DNA of 64,000 bases, taken from assembly GCA_002471275.1 (NCBI GenBank), contig DKPQ01000019.1:124001-188000 (forward strand). Reading direction: 5' to 3'. The notes beneath the pieces are model-generated. The model was given only the letters and a program-made list of their open reading frames with translations. It did not search any database and had not been told where the DNA came from. This stretch comes from Flammeovirgaceae bacterium UBA7330 (lineage in GTDB: Bacteria > Bacteroidota > Bacteroidia > Cytophagales > Cyclobacteriaceae). Positions 63,110 through 64,000 of the stretch are shown piece after piece (the stretch's first letter is position 1; each line of letters opens with the position of its first letter). The translations under genes were made by a program, and so were the position numbers.

Positions 63110-63904
63110 TTATTTCTTAGGGGAATTCATGTGGTTGCTGAAGTCACCCAGTCGATCAGTATTGATCAATCCAACTCCCATTGACAATAAGAAATCCCAC
63201 GCTTCCGACGTATCCGGAGCAGCCCATAGCCGAACGATCTTTCCCTGATCATTTGCCTTATTGATCATATCCTTTAGTTTTTTCCGCTCCTTCCGGTCTA
63301 CCTTTCCTGTCCCGTCCCACGAAAGGTGATTGTTATAGTTATCACTAATCACAGGCATCACCGATACAGGATATCCCTTCTCCAGGTCAGCAGGTCTGCC
63401 GTCCAGACCTGCTAATTTCTCCTGGTCTTGTAAAAGCTGGGTAATGGGACGGTTCCCACTGATAAATATTTTGACTGGTTTTTCAGGTTGGTCTTTTCCG
63501 TTTTCACCGACAATAGACAGCATGGACTCATATTTTTTTAGTACCTCTTTCAGTTTTACATATGTTTGGTCGGCATCAGTCTTGAAATCTATCATGAGGT
63601 AGAAAAATTCGTTATAACCCGGATAGACCCTTCCACTGTTTTGTTGAACCCTTTGTTGTAATGGGATCAGGTAGAGATCTTCAAGAGTGGGTGTATGGCT
63701 CCAATTTTCAGGCGCATCATGCACCACATACAATTCATTGTGCATGAGATGTACATCCGCTTCCACAGAGGTAAACCCATGAGAGAGGGCCTCGAACAAG
63801 GGCTTGTCATGTTCATAGTCATTGTGAGCATGGGCCTGAGGAATGGGGTTTTGAGCAACTAATCCCAGCGGTAGTATCAGTAAGAGGTATTTGATAAGGT
63901 GCAT
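63110..63904 (-). CDS. exported PI-PLC/GDPD-like phosphodiesterase
   Basis: A 264-residue protein from the ATG at 63904, preceded by an A-rich stretch; upstream ATGs at 63919 and 63949 would lengthen the n-region. The signal peptide ends LPLGLVAQ. The catalytic start HAHNDY (25-30), metal ligands E48 and D50 (TSVEADVHLM) and H62 (YVVHDAPEN) fit the PI-specific phospholipase C/glycerophosphodiester phosphodiesterase TIM-barrel family. It cleaves a phosphodiester of lipid or teichoic-acid-like material in the envelope. It is the last gene in the window. Confidence 0.9.
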   Translation of the reverse strand: MHLIKYLLLILPLGLVAQNPIPQAHAHNDYEHDKPLFEALSHGFTSVEADVHLMHNELYVVHDAPENWSHTPTLEDLYLIPLQQRVQQNSGRVYPGYNEFFYLMIDFKTDADQTYVKLKEVLKKYESMLSIVGENGKDQPEKPVKIFISGNRPITQLLQDQEKLAGLDGRPADLEKGYPVSVMPVISDNYNNHLSWDGTGKVDRKERKKLKDMINKANDQGKIVRLWAAPDTSEAWDFLLSMGVGLINTDRLGDFSNHMNSPKK

Positions 63905-64000
63905 TTTTTGGTTGATCATGTTGTTAAAAACGGAACTTAACAAAAACAAAACAGCTTTGCAATGTTATGATTTTAAGATTTGTTAACAGAAAAATCCAAT

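Overview
The window looks like chromosomal DNA of a free-living, probably aquatic member of the Bacteroidota (Cytophagales-like). The signs are many SPII lipoproteins and Tat- or Sec-exported glycan enzymes, a LytTR regulator with a membrane N-terminus, an AraC-type response regulator with a multi-PAS kinase, promoter -7 boxes of the TAnnTTTG type, few Shine-Dalgarno sites, and families common in this phylum (DUF1501/PSD1, DUF1080, DUF6268, head-GIN domain, RraA). I see no rRNA, tRNA, CRISPR array, prophage or transposase. Genes are tightly packed and no gene-free stretch exceeds 300 bases; the largest, 11902-12198, holds nothing I recognise. The taxonomic call is an inference from gene content.

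Layout. 1-5200: 3' part of a PSD1/DUF1553 protein, a DUF1501 protein, a small membrane protein and a secreted RraA-like protein. 5340-8850: a YtrA-type GntR regulator with its ABC transporter and a perfect inverted-repeat operator, followed by a head-GIN protein, a lipoprotein, a small membrane protein and an HMA-like protein whose start region contains a terminator-like hairpin. 8849-14550: MDR oxidoreductase, carboxypeptidase-regulatory-like protein, beta-barrel protein and large GAF protein. 14592-20720: extracellular glycan genes (cupin, alpha/alpha-barrel lipoprotein, GH20 hexosaminidase, sulfatase). 20721-26580: bestrophin, OmpR/histidine-kinase pair, universal-stress-like protein, DUF1275 protein, a 56-residue protein and a DoxX-like protein. 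Four promoters here carry TAAT cores spaced 11 bp apart, which suggests one local regulon.

26800-33577 (minus): two transglutaminase-fold proteins, one fused to DUF2126, around a circularly permuted ATP-grasp/alpha-E fusion. This is a known but functionally obscure peptide-bond-forming cluster. 33690-40451: a TetR-controlled YbhGFSR-like exporter (TolC, HlyD, two ABC ATPases, two permeases) behind a double palindrome overlapping the -7 box. 40540-43174: adenylate cyclase and a CxxCH/FG-GAP lipoprotein, ending in a long hairpin. 43261-46797: two DUF1080 lipoproteins and a heparinase II/III-type lyase. 46870-50779: NAD(P)-binding protein, mercuric-reductase-like flavoprotein, DUF6268 outer-membrane protein and exported DinB-like protein.

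50883-56376: a three-gene signalling set (RR-AraC, multi-PAS kinase, RR fused to a kinase module). 56381-59374 (minus): GNAT, Tat-type dienelactone hydrolase, membrane protein and LytTR regulator. 59488-60264: exported protein of unknown function. 60268-62910 (minus): HUMPS-family decarboxylase/synthase, zinc dehydrogenase and TIM-barrel epimerase, probably for a sugar acid or polyol. 63110-63904: exported PI-PLC/GDPD-like phosphodiesterase.

The strongest candidates for something not yet described are the 11-bp-phased TAAT regulon at 21.8-26.7 kb and the transglutaminase/ATP-grasp cluster at 26.8-33.6 kb.
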